In this document: positions 57,320 to 64,000 of the stretch, in pieces
Layout of the letters: the number at the start of each line of letters is the position of its first letter
How positions within the stretch are numbered: position 1 is the stretch's first letter
Source of the DNA: Pseudomonas fragi
Lineage (GTDB): Bacteria; Pseudomonadota; Gammaproteobacteria; Pseudomonadales; Pseudomonadaceae
NCBI RefSeq assembly: GCF_900105835.1
Contig: NZ_LT629783.1
Span: 1,054,001 to 1,118,000 of the forward strand
Length of the DNA: 64,000 nt
Direction of reading: 5' to 3'
Position numbers and translations under genes: made by a program
Notes under the pieces: model-generated
The model's database searches: none
What the model was told of the DNA's origin: nothing
Seen by the model: only the letters and a program-made list of their open reading frames with translations

Positions 57320-57348
57320 TTGACCATGAGTAGCTTCAAAGCTACATT
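57320..57348 (+). promoter_or_regulatory. Toxin-antitoxin promoter with operator in the spacer
   Basis: TTGACC (57320-57325) and TACATT (57343-57348) are 17 bases apart. GTAGCTT-CA-AAGCTAC (57330-57345) is a perfect 7-bp palindrome filling the spacer and touching the -10. The toxin ATG is at 57353, so transcription should start at or just after it. The layout copies that of the higBA promoter at 11073. Confidence 0.6.
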
Positions 57349-57352
57349 TCTT

Positions 57353-57676
57353 ATGATCGAGATAAGACACTATGTCAGCGAAACGGGTAACGACCACTAC
57401 CAGCAATGGCTGGACCATCTAAAGGATCGAACAGCCAAGGCACGTATCACCGTCAGGGTTAACCGGCTTTCAGCGGGTGCTTTTGGTGATTGCAAACCCT
57501 TGTGCCGGGGCGTTTGGGAGTTACGTATCGATCACGGCCCGGGCTACCGGCTTTATTACGCTCAAGACGGTAAAAAGCTGGTGTTGTTGCTGTTGGGCGG
57601 CGACAAGCGCCAGCAGCAGGCTGATATCGAGAAAGCCGTGGGCTGCTGGAATGAGTATCAGAAGAGGAAGCCATGA
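57353..57676 (+). CDS. RelE/HigB-type toxin (Gp49-like)
   Basis: A 107-residue protein of the phage Gp49-like/HigB addiction-toxin family: MIEIRHYVSETGNDHYQQWL, ARITVRVNRLSAGAFGDCK, GVWELRIDHGPGYRLYYAQ and LLLLGGDKRQQQADIEKA. The last two are family hallmarks. ATG 57353 fits the family start, though the frame runs upstream. Stop overlaps antitoxin ATG by four bases. It should cut mRNA or inhibit translation when free. Confidence 0.88.
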   Translation: MIEIRHYVSETGNDHYQQWLDHLKDRTAKARITVRVNRLSAGAFGDCKPLCRGVWELRIDHGPGYRLYYAQDGKKLVLLLLGGDKRQQQADIEKAVGCWNEYQKRKP

Positions 57677-57975
57677 ACAGAACCAGAAATCACGACGAAT
57701 CCGTTATCGAGATGATCCGCCAGGATCCCGAATTTGCCATTGAATACCTGCGCATCGCCATTGAAGAGCTCGATGAAGAAGGCGGCCAGGCCAGTTTTCT
57801 GACCGCGCTGCGCCATGTGGTCGAAGCACGGGGAGGCATGGCTCAAACAGCCGAAAAGGCCGGGCTGTCCCGCGAGAGCCTGTACCGCGCCCTTTCTCCC
57901 AAAGGCAACCCCACACTGCGCACCCTGCGCCAGGTGGTTCATGCCACCGGCATGACTTTTGCCTCACTGACCTGA
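57673..57975 (+). CDS. Antitoxin of the HigA-like addiction module
   Basis: A 100-residue addiction-module antidote: EFAIEYLRIAIEELDEEGGQ, then an HTH MAQTAEKAGLSRESLYRALS with the characteristic PKGNPTLRTLRQVVHATGM. It pairs with the Gp49-like toxin, overlapping it by four bases, and should bind the palindrome at 57330-57345. A perfect 14-bp terminator follows. Confidence 0.9.
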   Translation: MNRTRNHDESVIEMIRQDPEFAIEYLRIAIEELDEEGGQASFLTALRHVVEARGGMAQTAEKAGLSRESLYRALSPKGNPTLRTLRQVVHATGMTFASLT

Positions 57976-57983
57976 GCCAACGA

Positions 57984-58018
57984 AAAAGCCCCGCAGGCGT
58001 TACACCTGCGGGGCTTTT
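57984..58018. terminator. Bidirectional Rho-independent terminator
   Basis: AAAAGCCCCGCAGG (57984-57997) and CCTGCGGGGCTTTT (58005-58018), 14-bp perfect stem, 7-base loop. It ends the toxin-antitoxin operon and the facing DUF1329 gene. Confidence 0.92.
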
Positions 58019-58048
58019 GCTTGCAGCTTGCCGCTGGAAACCTAAGGC

Positions 58049-59431
58049 TTAGCGGCCCATCGCGCGTGCCGCATCGGCGGTGTACTGGTCAGCGGTAAAC
58101 TTGCCCTCGTTGAGGATCGGGCCTTTCTTGGCTTCGTTGGTCATGCCGTAGCCAGTGTATTGCCCCGAGTTCAAGTCCATGAAGAACTGCGAGCCGGCCT
58201 GCCAGCCACTCATGTCCGGGTGGTAGTAGTAGTTGATCATCGCGTGCTTCCACAACTGCCCACGGGCGTCGTAGTTGTCCGCCAGTACCGAGTTCCAGGT
58301 GTCTTCGTCGAGGAACAACACACGCTTGCCGTATACATGACGGTAGCCTTCCTTGAGGTCGGCTTCAACCACCCACACCCGGCGCAGCTCGTAACGCATC
58401 AAGTCCGGATTGGGATGGTTGGGCGTCAGCATGTCGGCGTATTTCACCGTACCCGCGTTGGGCTTGTAGGCGTTGGCCGGGATGTAGATTTCCCGCTTGC
58501 CCAGCAGCTTCCAGTTGTAGCGCTCCGGTGAGCCGTTGTACAAACGGTCTTCGTCCACGGTCATGGTGCCGTTGGTGCCGATCATCGGCTGGTCATAGCC
58601 GTAACCCGGCAACAGCCGGACACGGCGGGTCGAAGGGCTGTAGCTCCAGGCCTGACGCGGGTCGGTGGCGAAGTTGTAGGGTTCGTGGGAGATGCTCAGT
58701 GTGCCATTGTCCCGGGTCGGCTTGAGGGTCATGTTGTTGCTCATGGCCTGCAGCTTGTCTTCAGTCTTGGGCTCTACTGTTGGCGAGTTGGCCATAGCCA
58801 GGTTGCGGGCATAAGCGCGCCCCCAGCCAATACTGCCGTTGGGCAGCACGGAGGCCAGGTCACTGGTTTTTTCTTCGGTCCAGGCACGGGCCGGGAGCTG
58901 GTGGTTCCACAGGGCTTCCATGCCATTTTTCGGAATCGGGAACGGTACCTGGCCCAAGCCTTCAAAGCCCATGCCGTCATTGACCAGCTTGGCATTCAAG
59001 GCGTTGCTCATGACCCGCTTGCACACATAATCCGGGTAGCGGTAATCGCGGTGGCCGGGGTAGATGTTCATCTTGTAGGTGGTCGGGTAGCGCTTGAGCA
59101 GGGCCTTCTGGCCCTCGGTCAGCTTGTCTTCGTACTGGGCCATGTTTTGCGCAGTAATCACCAGGATCGGCTTCTCGGCGGCGTAGGGATCCACCGGCTG
59201 GTCACCGGAAAATTTTACATGGTTCCAGCCCGGCACTTCCCCCAGGTACTTGCCGGTATACGGCGGGATGGTCCCTGCCGCGTTACCCGCCTGCTCGGCC
59301 CCGACACAGGTCAGTTCCTTGCCCAACTTGGCCGCTTCTGCGGGCGATACCTGGGCGGTTGCCGTACCGATGGCGGCCACGTTGACGGCCATGGCGGCTG
59401 CGAGCATTACGCCTGTTCTTGTTATTTTCAT
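58049..59431 (-). CDS. DUF1329-family exported protein
   Basis: A 460-residue protein with a Sec signal peptide (GVMLAAAMAVNVAAIGTATA) and the DUF1329 domain over nearly all its length: YRYPDYVCKRVMSNALNAK, RQAWSYSPSTRRVRLLPGYG, YNWKLLGKREIYIPANAY and YGKRVLFLDEDTWN. Members are thought to be outer-membrane lipoprotein-sorting (LolB-like) proteins and are often near DUF1302, RND exporters and genes for breakdown of hydrophobic compounds. ATG 59431 begins the signal. Follows the acyl-CoA ligase gene by 88 bases. Confidence 0.87.
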   Translation of the reverse strand: MKITRTGVMLAAAMAVNVAAIGTATAQVSPAEAAKLGKELTCVGAEQAGNAAGTIPPYTGKYLGEVPGWNHVKFSGDQPVDPYAAEKPILVITAQNMAQYEDKLTEGQKALLKRYPTTYKMNIYPGHRDYRYPDYVCKRVMSNALNAKLVNDGMGFEGLGQVPFPIPKNGMEALWNHQLPARAWTEEKTSDLASVLPNGSIGWGRAYARNLAMANSPTVEPKTEDKLQAMSNNMTLKPTRDNGTLSISHEPYNFATDPRQAWSYSPSTRRVRLLPGYGYDQPMIGTNGTMTVDEDRLYNGSPERYNWKLLGKREIYIPANAYKPNAGTVKYADMLTPNHPNPDLMRYELRRVWVVEADLKEGYRHVYGKRVLFLDEDTWNSVLADNYDARGQLWKHAMINYYYHPDMSGWQAGSQFFMDLNSGQYTGYGMTNEAKKGPILNEGKFTADQYTADAARAMGR

Positions 59432-59519
59432 GTATTGCCTCCTACGCGAATAAGGCTTGCTGGGGGTATGCACCCATTCTTCGCCAATCAGCAGCGAGTA
59501 CATCGTCCACTAAGACTAT

Positions 59520-61208
59520 TCAGGCCGTTACAAGCAGCTCTTTGAGCACACTTTTGAGTGTCTTGCCCGAGGCATTGCGGGCAAACGGCGTGTGCTGGAC
59601 ATGAATCTGCGCCGGCACCTTGAAGCTCGCCAGGCGCTGCGCAATAAAGCTGCGCACCGCGTCGCCATCCGGGGTTGACGCCGGCTCGCCACGCACCACC
59701 AAAAACACCACTTCGCCCAGTACATCGTCGGGTACGGCAAAAGCCGCGGCTTCAATCACACCGGGCATTTCACAGGCACAGGACTCGACCTCGGCAGCGG
59801 CAATCTTCTCGCCGCCGCGATTGATCAGGTCCTTGGCCCGGTCGGTGATGTAGAGGAAGCCCTCCTCGTCCAGCAGGCCGATATCACCGGTGTCCAGCCA
59901 GCCCTGTTGCAGAGTCTGGGCGCTGGCCTCGGGCAGGTTCCAGTAAGCGTTCATCAGGGTCGGTGAACGGACCCAGATCAGCCCGCTGACACCGCTGGGC
60001 AACGGCCGCTCGGGGCTGTCGCCAATGCGCACATCGACAATGGGCAGCGGCCAGCCCGCCGACGCCGGTTTGTAGACAAACTGGTCGCCGCCGATCGCAG
60101 CACAAATGCCATTGCTTTCGGTCAGGCCGTAGCCGCTGCCGCCGATGGCTTCAGGCTTGCGCTGGGTCAGGTGGGCCAGCAGGCTGCTGGACGGAGCCGC
60201 ACCGCCCAGGCCCAGACCGAACAGGCTGGCCGTGTCGGGGCTACCAAAGCGCGGTGAGGTCAGCAGTTGCTGCATCATGACCGGCGCCCCGTTGAACTGG
60301 GTGCAGTGCTCATCGCGGATCAGGTCAAAGGCTTTGTCCACATCCCACTTGTACATCAGCAACAATCGCCGGCCGCTGCGCAAGGCCAGTAAAAACTGCG
60401 CATGCAGGCCACTGACGTGGAACAGCGGCACGGCCATCAAGGTGGTGGGGGCATAGCCGCTGTTGATCACCACGCTGATGCGCTCCGGCGAACTCAACGC
60501 ACAGAACGCGCCCTGAAACTCCAGCGCCACCAGCGCCTGGCACACCGCACCGTGGGTGGACAGCACACCCTTGGCCAGGCTCGTGGTGCCAGAGGTGTAG
60601 AGGATCATGGCCGGGTCCTGGGCCGTGACGGGCTGCACCGGCACATTCAGCGTCGGTGCCGCCAGCAGGTCTTCGAGGCGCTGGCAGTGTTCCTCCAGCA
60701 GCACGCCGTCGTCCAGGCCCACCACAAGGGTTGCCAGCCCTTGCGTACGCAGGTCGTCAGCCAACAGTTGCAAGCGCGGCGGGTCGCACAGCAACAGGTG
60801 CGCGCCACTGTCCTGCAAGCCGTGGAACAACTCGTCACGCAGCCCCCAACTGTTGAGCGGCACACACACCGCACCACAGCGCTGGATAGCGGCAAACGCG
60901 ACCAGCCATGCTGGTTGATTGCGCATGGCAATGGCCACACGATCGCCCTTGCGCACGCCGAAGCGCTGCACCAGTTGCCCGCCCAGGCGGTCCACCTGAT
61001 CGAAGAACTGGGCGAAGGTCAGGCGCTGCTGCTCCCACACCAGAAATTCACGATCACCGTGTACGCGGCCACTGTCGATCGCGGCCCAGACGCTGGCTGC
61101 ACTGTGGCGAAAATACTTCACCCCGCCATCCGCTGGCGTCAGGACTTCAAAAGGCGAGCCGGCACCAATCAACTGCTGCCAGGCGCTCTGCCATTGCTCA
61201 AGTTTCAT
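59520..61208 (-). CDS. Acyl-CoA synthetase (AMP-forming)
   Basis: A 562-residue adenylate-forming enzyme: MILYTSGTTSLAKGVLST, GGAAPSSSLLAHL, GGSGYGLTESNGICA, WLDTGDIGLLDEEGFLYI and the hinge DRAKDLINRGGEKIAAAEVE; the end reads FARNASGKTLKSVLK with catalytic Lys. ATG 61208. It lies 37 bases after an ACAD gene on the same strand. The substrate is likely a larger or cyclic acid rather than plain fatty acid, given the paired ACADs and DUF1329 partner; this is inference. Confidence 0.9.
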   Translation of the reverse strand: MKLEQWQSAWQQLIGAGSPFEVLTPADGGVKYFRHSAASVWAAIDSGRVHGDREFLVWEQQRLTFAQFFDQVDRLGGQLVQRFGVRKGDRVAIAMRNQPAWLVAFAAIQRCGAVCVPLNSWGLRDELFHGLQDSGAHLLLCDPPRLQLLADDLRTQGLATLVVGLDDGVLLEEHCQRLEDLLAAPTLNVPVQPVTAQDPAMILYTSGTTSLAKGVLSTHGAVCQALVALEFQGAFCALSSPERISVVINSGYAPTTLMAVPLFHVSGLHAQFLLALRSGRRLLLMYKWDVDKAFDLIRDEHCTQFNGAPVMMQQLLTSPRFGSPDTASLFGLGLGGAAPSSSLLAHLTQRKPEAIGGSGYGLTESNGICAAIGGDQFVYKPASAGWPLPIVDVRIGDSPERPLPSGVSGLIWVRSPTLMNAYWNLPEASAQTLQQGWLDTGDIGLLDEEGFLYITDRAKDLINRGGEKIAAAEVESCACEMPGVIEAAAFAVPDDVLGEVVFLVVRGEPASTPDGDAVRSFIAQRLASFKVPAQIHVQHTPFARNASGKTLKSVLKELLVTA

Positions 61209-61245
61209 TTTATTATTCTCCTGACTCGAACCGTTCGCTACAGGC

Positions 61246-62385
61246 TCAAGCGTGCGCCAGCTCCAGAGCTGCATAGCGCTCGCAGTGAAAATCGGCATCG
61301 CCCAGGCAGGCCTGGGCCACGCGAATGCGCTTGAGAAACAACCCCACATCCAGCTCGTCGGTCACGCCGATGCCGCCGTGCATCTGTACCGCCTCATTGA
61401 CCACCTTGAGTGCCATCTGCCCCGCTTTCCACTTGGCCAGGCTGGCTAGGCGCTGACGCTCACCCTCGCTCAGGCTGATGGCGTCCAGTGCGTCCAGCCC
61501 GGCCATCACCGCGCTGCGCGCCAGTGCCAGCTCGACAAACAGTTGTGCCGCACGGTGTTGCAGCGCCTGGAAGGTGCCAATCGCCACATCGAATTGCACA
61601 CGGGTCTTGAGGTAGTCGAGGGTCATGTCGAAGAGTTTTTCGGACATGCCCAGCATCTCGGCCGCCAGGCATACGCGGCCACGGTCCAGGGCTCTGTTGA
61701 GCGCCGGCAAGGCCGACCCGGCGGCGCCGAGCAAGGCATCAGCCCCGACCTGTACCTGATGCAGGTGCAAGCGCGCATGGTTGCGTGAGTCAATCAGCGG
61801 CAACGGGTTGACGGTCAGGCCCGGGGCAGCTGCCGGTACCAGGAACAGGCTGATCCCCGACGTGCCGGTCTGTGCCGCTACCAGATAAGCGTCGGCGCCC
61901 ACACCGTCGATGACGAAATATTTATCCCCGCTCAGGCTGTAGCCGCCGCCATTGGCCACGGCTTGCATCGCCACTTTTGTCGGGTTGTGCCGGGGCTGTT
62001 CGTCCAGCGCCAGCGCTACACGCCGCTCACCGCTGATAATCGCCGACAGCCAGCGGTCCTGCTGCTGCGCATTGCCTTGCAGGTGCAGCAGCGTACCGCT
62101 GAGTACCACGCTGGAAAGCAGCGGCGTAGCGCTAAGGTTGCAACCGATGGATTGAAAAATCGGCCCCAGGCCCTTGCAGCCGAAATCCAGACCACCGAGG
62201 TTCTCGGGAAAAGGAATCGCGCTCCAGCCCAGTGCCACGGCGTCTTGCCATAGTTGCGGGTCAAAGCCGCCCGCCTGGGCCTCATCGCGCAAGGCGCGCT
62301 GGCGCGATACCGGGCTGCGCGCGGCAAGGAACTCACGGGCACTGTCGGCCAGCATGCGTTGATCTTCGTTGTAAAGCAGGTTCAT
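61246..62385 (-). CDS. Acyl-CoA dehydrogenase subunit (lacks YEG catalytic Glu)
   Basis: A 379-residue ACAD. It has the N-terminal helical domain (MLADSAREFLAARSPVSRQR), PENLGGLDFGCKGLGPIF and C-terminal QMHGGIGVTDELDVGLFLKR. The catalytic YEG segment at the usual place is replaced by FLKRIRVAQACLGD. Such subunits pair with a second ACAD in heteromeric enzymes acting on bulky acyl-CoAs, as known for steroid side chains. The neighbour 12 bases upstream (62397-63587) is the obvious partner. Confidence 0.87.
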   Translation of the reverse strand: MNLLYNEDQRMLADSAREFLAARSPVSRQRALRDEAQAGGFDPQLWQDAVALGWSAIPFPENLGGLDFGCKGLGPIFQSIGCNLSATPLLSSVVLSGTLLHLQGNAQQQDRWLSAIISGERRVALALDEQPRHNPTKVAMQAVANGGGYSLSGDKYFVIDGVGADAYLVAAQTGTSGISLFLVPAAAPGLTVNPLPLIDSRNHARLHLHQVQVGADALLGAAGSALPALNRALDRGRVCLAAEMLGMSEKLFDMTLDYLKTRVQFDVAIGTFQALQHRAAQLFVELALARSAVMAGLDALDAISLSEGERQRLASLAKWKAGQMALKVVNEAVQMHGGIGVTDELDVGLFLKRIRVAQACLGDADFHCERYAALELAHA

Positions 62386-62396
62386 GGTGAGTTTCC

Positions 62397-63587
62397 TTAC
62401 TTCACGTCAGGCAGGCCCAGGACCCGCTTGGCAATAACGTTGAGCTGCACTTCCGACGAGCCGCCAGAGATGGTCAGGGCAAAGCTGTTCAGCCAGCCAC
62501 GGGTGATGGCCTGTTCCTGGGTTGTGAAGGTGCCCTGGTCCCAGCCGAGCGCGTGATAGCCCATGACATCCAGCAGCACCTCGAACTTGTCACGTTCCTG
62601 TTCGGTGTGGACCAGTTTCATGATCGCCATCAACCCGCTGACGTCCTGCCCGGCGCGGGCTTCTTCAGCCATGCGCTGTACGGTCAGGTTGTAGCTGTGC
62701 TCGTTCATCGCCGTGGCCACTGCCCGCGCCATCAGTGCTGACTCGCTTTGCCCCGAAGGGTCGGGCAAGTACTGGCTGACCAGAGGCAGCAGATGAAAGT
62801 GAGTGGGCAAGCTGAACTCGCCAAACTTGGACATGGCCTTGCGTTCGTGCTGCAACAGCCGCTTGGCCAGGTTCCAGCCACCGTGCAGTGGCCCGATCAG
62901 TTGGCTTTTCGGCACTTTGACGGCGTCGAAAAAGACCTGGCAAAACGCCGACTTGCCGCTGATCAAATCAATCGGCGCGACGCTGACACCCGGGCTTTTC
63001 ATATCCAGCACGATCAGGCTGATGCCCGCATGCTTGCCGGCTGCTGGGTCGGTGCGTACCAAGGCATACATCCAGTCCGACTTGTCGCCGTAGGAGGTCC
63101 AGATTTTGCTGCCATCGACCACAAAGTGGTCGCCGGCATCCCGGGCTGAAGTTTTCAGGCTGGCCAGGTCAGAGCCGGCATTGGGCTCGGAGAAGCCCTG
63201 GCACCAACGCACCTCGCCGCGGGTCATGGGGGTGAGCAGCTGTTTTTTCTGTGCTTCGGTGCCGAATTCCAGCAGCACCGGGCCCAGCATCCAGATACCC
63301 AGGTTGATCTGTGGCGGGCGGCACTTGAGGCGGCGCAGCTCGCTCTCGAGCACTGCGTTGTATTCGTCACTGAGCCCTGCGCCGCCGTATTCGACCGGCC
63401 ATTCGGGGCAGAACCAGCCTTTGTCGCGCATGCGCTCGAACCACACTTGCGCGTCTGCACTGGGGAACTCCATCTCGCGGGCGCCCCAGACCATCTCGCC
63501 TTCCGGGATGGCCTTGCGCTGCGAGGGCGGGCAGTTGGCCTCAAGCCAACTGCGGGTTTGTTCTCTGAACTGGTCAATCGTGCTCAT
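62397..63587 (-). CDS. Acyl-CoA dehydrogenase subunit
   Basis: A 396-residue ACAD of the type with RWCQGFSEPNAGSDLASLKT, VDGSKIWTSYGDKSDWMYAL and C-terminal SGGSSEVQLNVIAKRVLGLP. These are FadE-like alpha-type subunits. GRVCLAAEM-type partner follows 12 bases later, so an alpha2beta2 enzyme is likely. Upstream is a palindromic repeat and the next ACAD. Confidence 0.88.
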   Translation of the reverse strand: MSTIDQFREQTRSWLEANCPPSQRKAIPEGEMVWGAREMEFPSADAQVWFERMRDKGWFCPEWPVEYGGAGLSDEYNAVLESELRRLKCRPPQINLGIWMLGPVLLEFGTEAQKKQLLTPMTRGEVRWCQGFSEPNAGSDLASLKTSARDAGDHFVVDGSKIWTSYGDKSDWMYALVRTDPAAGKHAGISLIVLDMKSPGVSVAPIDLISGKSAFCQVFFDAVKVPKSQLIGPLHGGWNLAKRLLQHERKAMSKFGEFSLPTHFHLLPLVSQYLPDPSGQSESALMARAVATAMNEHSYNLTVQRMAEEARAGQDVSGLMAIMKLVHTEQERDKFEVLLDVMGYHALGWDQGTFTTQEQAITRGWLNSFALTISGGSSEVQLNVIAKRVLGLPDVK

Positions 63588-63609
63588 GGTTGTTCACCTT
63601 TCGGTTCTT

Positions 63610-63695
63610 GTAGCCGCTGACGAGGTACGAGGCTGCGCCGGTGATCTGAAGGGCCTGCGCCCCTTGTCGCAGCCTCGTACCTCGTCAGCGGCTAC
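63610..63695. repeat. Palindromic repeat with 28-bp perfect arms
   Basis: 63610-63637 (opening GTAGCCGCTGACGAGGTACG) is exactly complementary to 63668-63695. The core ACGAGGCTGCG is shared with 6475-6620. It lies between two ACAD genes of one strand, so it may weaken cotranscription. Confidence 0.85.
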
Positions 63696-63711
63696 AGGCT
63701 TTCGGCAATGT

Positions 63712-64000
63712 TTAACGCTGGGTACGCGGCATGCCCAAACCGAACTGGGCAATCAGCTCGCGCTGGATTTCATTGGTGCCACCGCCAAAGGTCAGGGTCA
63801 CCGAAGCACGCACTTCGTACTCCAGGTCGCCATGCAACAGGGACGCGGCAGAACCACTGCGCACCAGGCCATTGGCACCGACGATATTGCTCAGCGTGCG
63901 CAAGATTTCGATCCCCGATTCCGAGCCGTAGACTTTGGTGGTCGAGGCCAGTGCCACGTCCATGCGCTCGCGCTCAAGGTCGGCAGCAATGCGCAGGTTA
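63712..64000 (-). CDS. Acyl-CoA dehydrogenase, C-terminal part (cut by window edge)
   Basis: The last 95 residues of an ACAD; the frame is open to base 64000, reading LRIAADLERERMDVALASTT at the left of the seen part. It ends LTFGGGTNEIQRELIAQFGLGMPRTQR, with the GGGTNEIQRE motif of the alpha-type subunits. A third ACAD beside the other two suggests several oxidation rounds on one substrate. Confidence 0.88.
   Translation of the reverse strand, partial: NLRIAADLERERMDVALASTTKVYGSESGIEILRTLSNIVGANGLVRSGSAASLLHGDLEYEVRASVTLTFGGGTNEIQRELIAQFGLGMPRTQR

Overview
The window is a gram-negative chromosome segment, almost certainly from Pseudomonas. It carries the gacA-uvrC-pgsA-tRNA-Gly block, Pseudomonas-type REP palindromes, tandem crcB genes, a Pol II (polB) gene and many acyl-CoA catabolism genes. 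The cytoplasmic-type lipase at 46.2 kb looks very like the classical P. fragi lipase as I remember it. I therefore lean towards the P. fragi/P. lundensis/P. psychrophila group, from memory and not from a search.

Layout. 0-8.7 kb: a complete urease locus (ureA-ureB-ureC-ureE-ureF-ureG-ureD) followed by a urea channel and a NixA-type nickel permease, an order I know from Yersinia. ureC is broken by one in-frame TAA. 8.8-15 kb: a K+ channel with a TrkA-N domain, two crcB fluoride channel genes, a higBA toxin-antitoxin pair, a small HTH protein, polB and a lipoprotein. 15.2-16.5 kb: an IS3-family element at the end of a dispersed repeat. 16.5-20.3 kb: a GntR regulator, transporter and dehydratase for glucarate. 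20.4-22.3 kb: an orphan 626-residue protein with glycosyltransferase-like motifs. 23-30 kb: an isoaspartyl peptidase, an aapJQMP-like amino-acid ABC transporter and a LysR regulator. 30-34 kb: an amidase between two REP doublets, then a RidA/LysR pair. 33.5-36.1 kb: an exported RidA, an exported cytochrome c and a Tat-exported flavin amine oxidase, which look like one periplasmic amine-oxidising unit. 37-44.5 kb: an MFS exporter, a FadL-type porin, tRNA-Gly, pgsA, uvrC, gacA and a divergent phage-type repressor/Cro-like pair. 44.6-46.2 kb: a DAHP synthase behind an aromatic-rich leader peptide and a strong terminator, that is, an attenuator. 46.2-48.4 kb: lipase, PpiC and 3-hydroxybutyrate dehydrogenase. 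48.5-56.6 kb: two facing gene sets for valine and isoleucine/short branched acyl-CoA breakdown. 56.7-58 kb: a VOC protein and a second toxin-antitoxin pair. 58-64 kb: a DUF1329 protein, an acyl-CoA ligase and three acyl-CoA dehydrogenases, the last cut by the window edge.

The observations I rate highest are the DAHP synthase attenuator with a second aromatic-rich upstream ORF; the exported amine oxidase/cytochrome c/RidA unit; the single nonsense codon in ureC; the dispersed repeat whose hairpins present AUGGAU loops like RsmA/CsrA targets; the orphan glycosyltransferase-like protein; and two unrelated toxin-antitoxin promoters that both place a palindrome in the -35/-10 spacer with the start codon near +1. 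All homology statements come from reading the sequence and from memory; nothing was searched.
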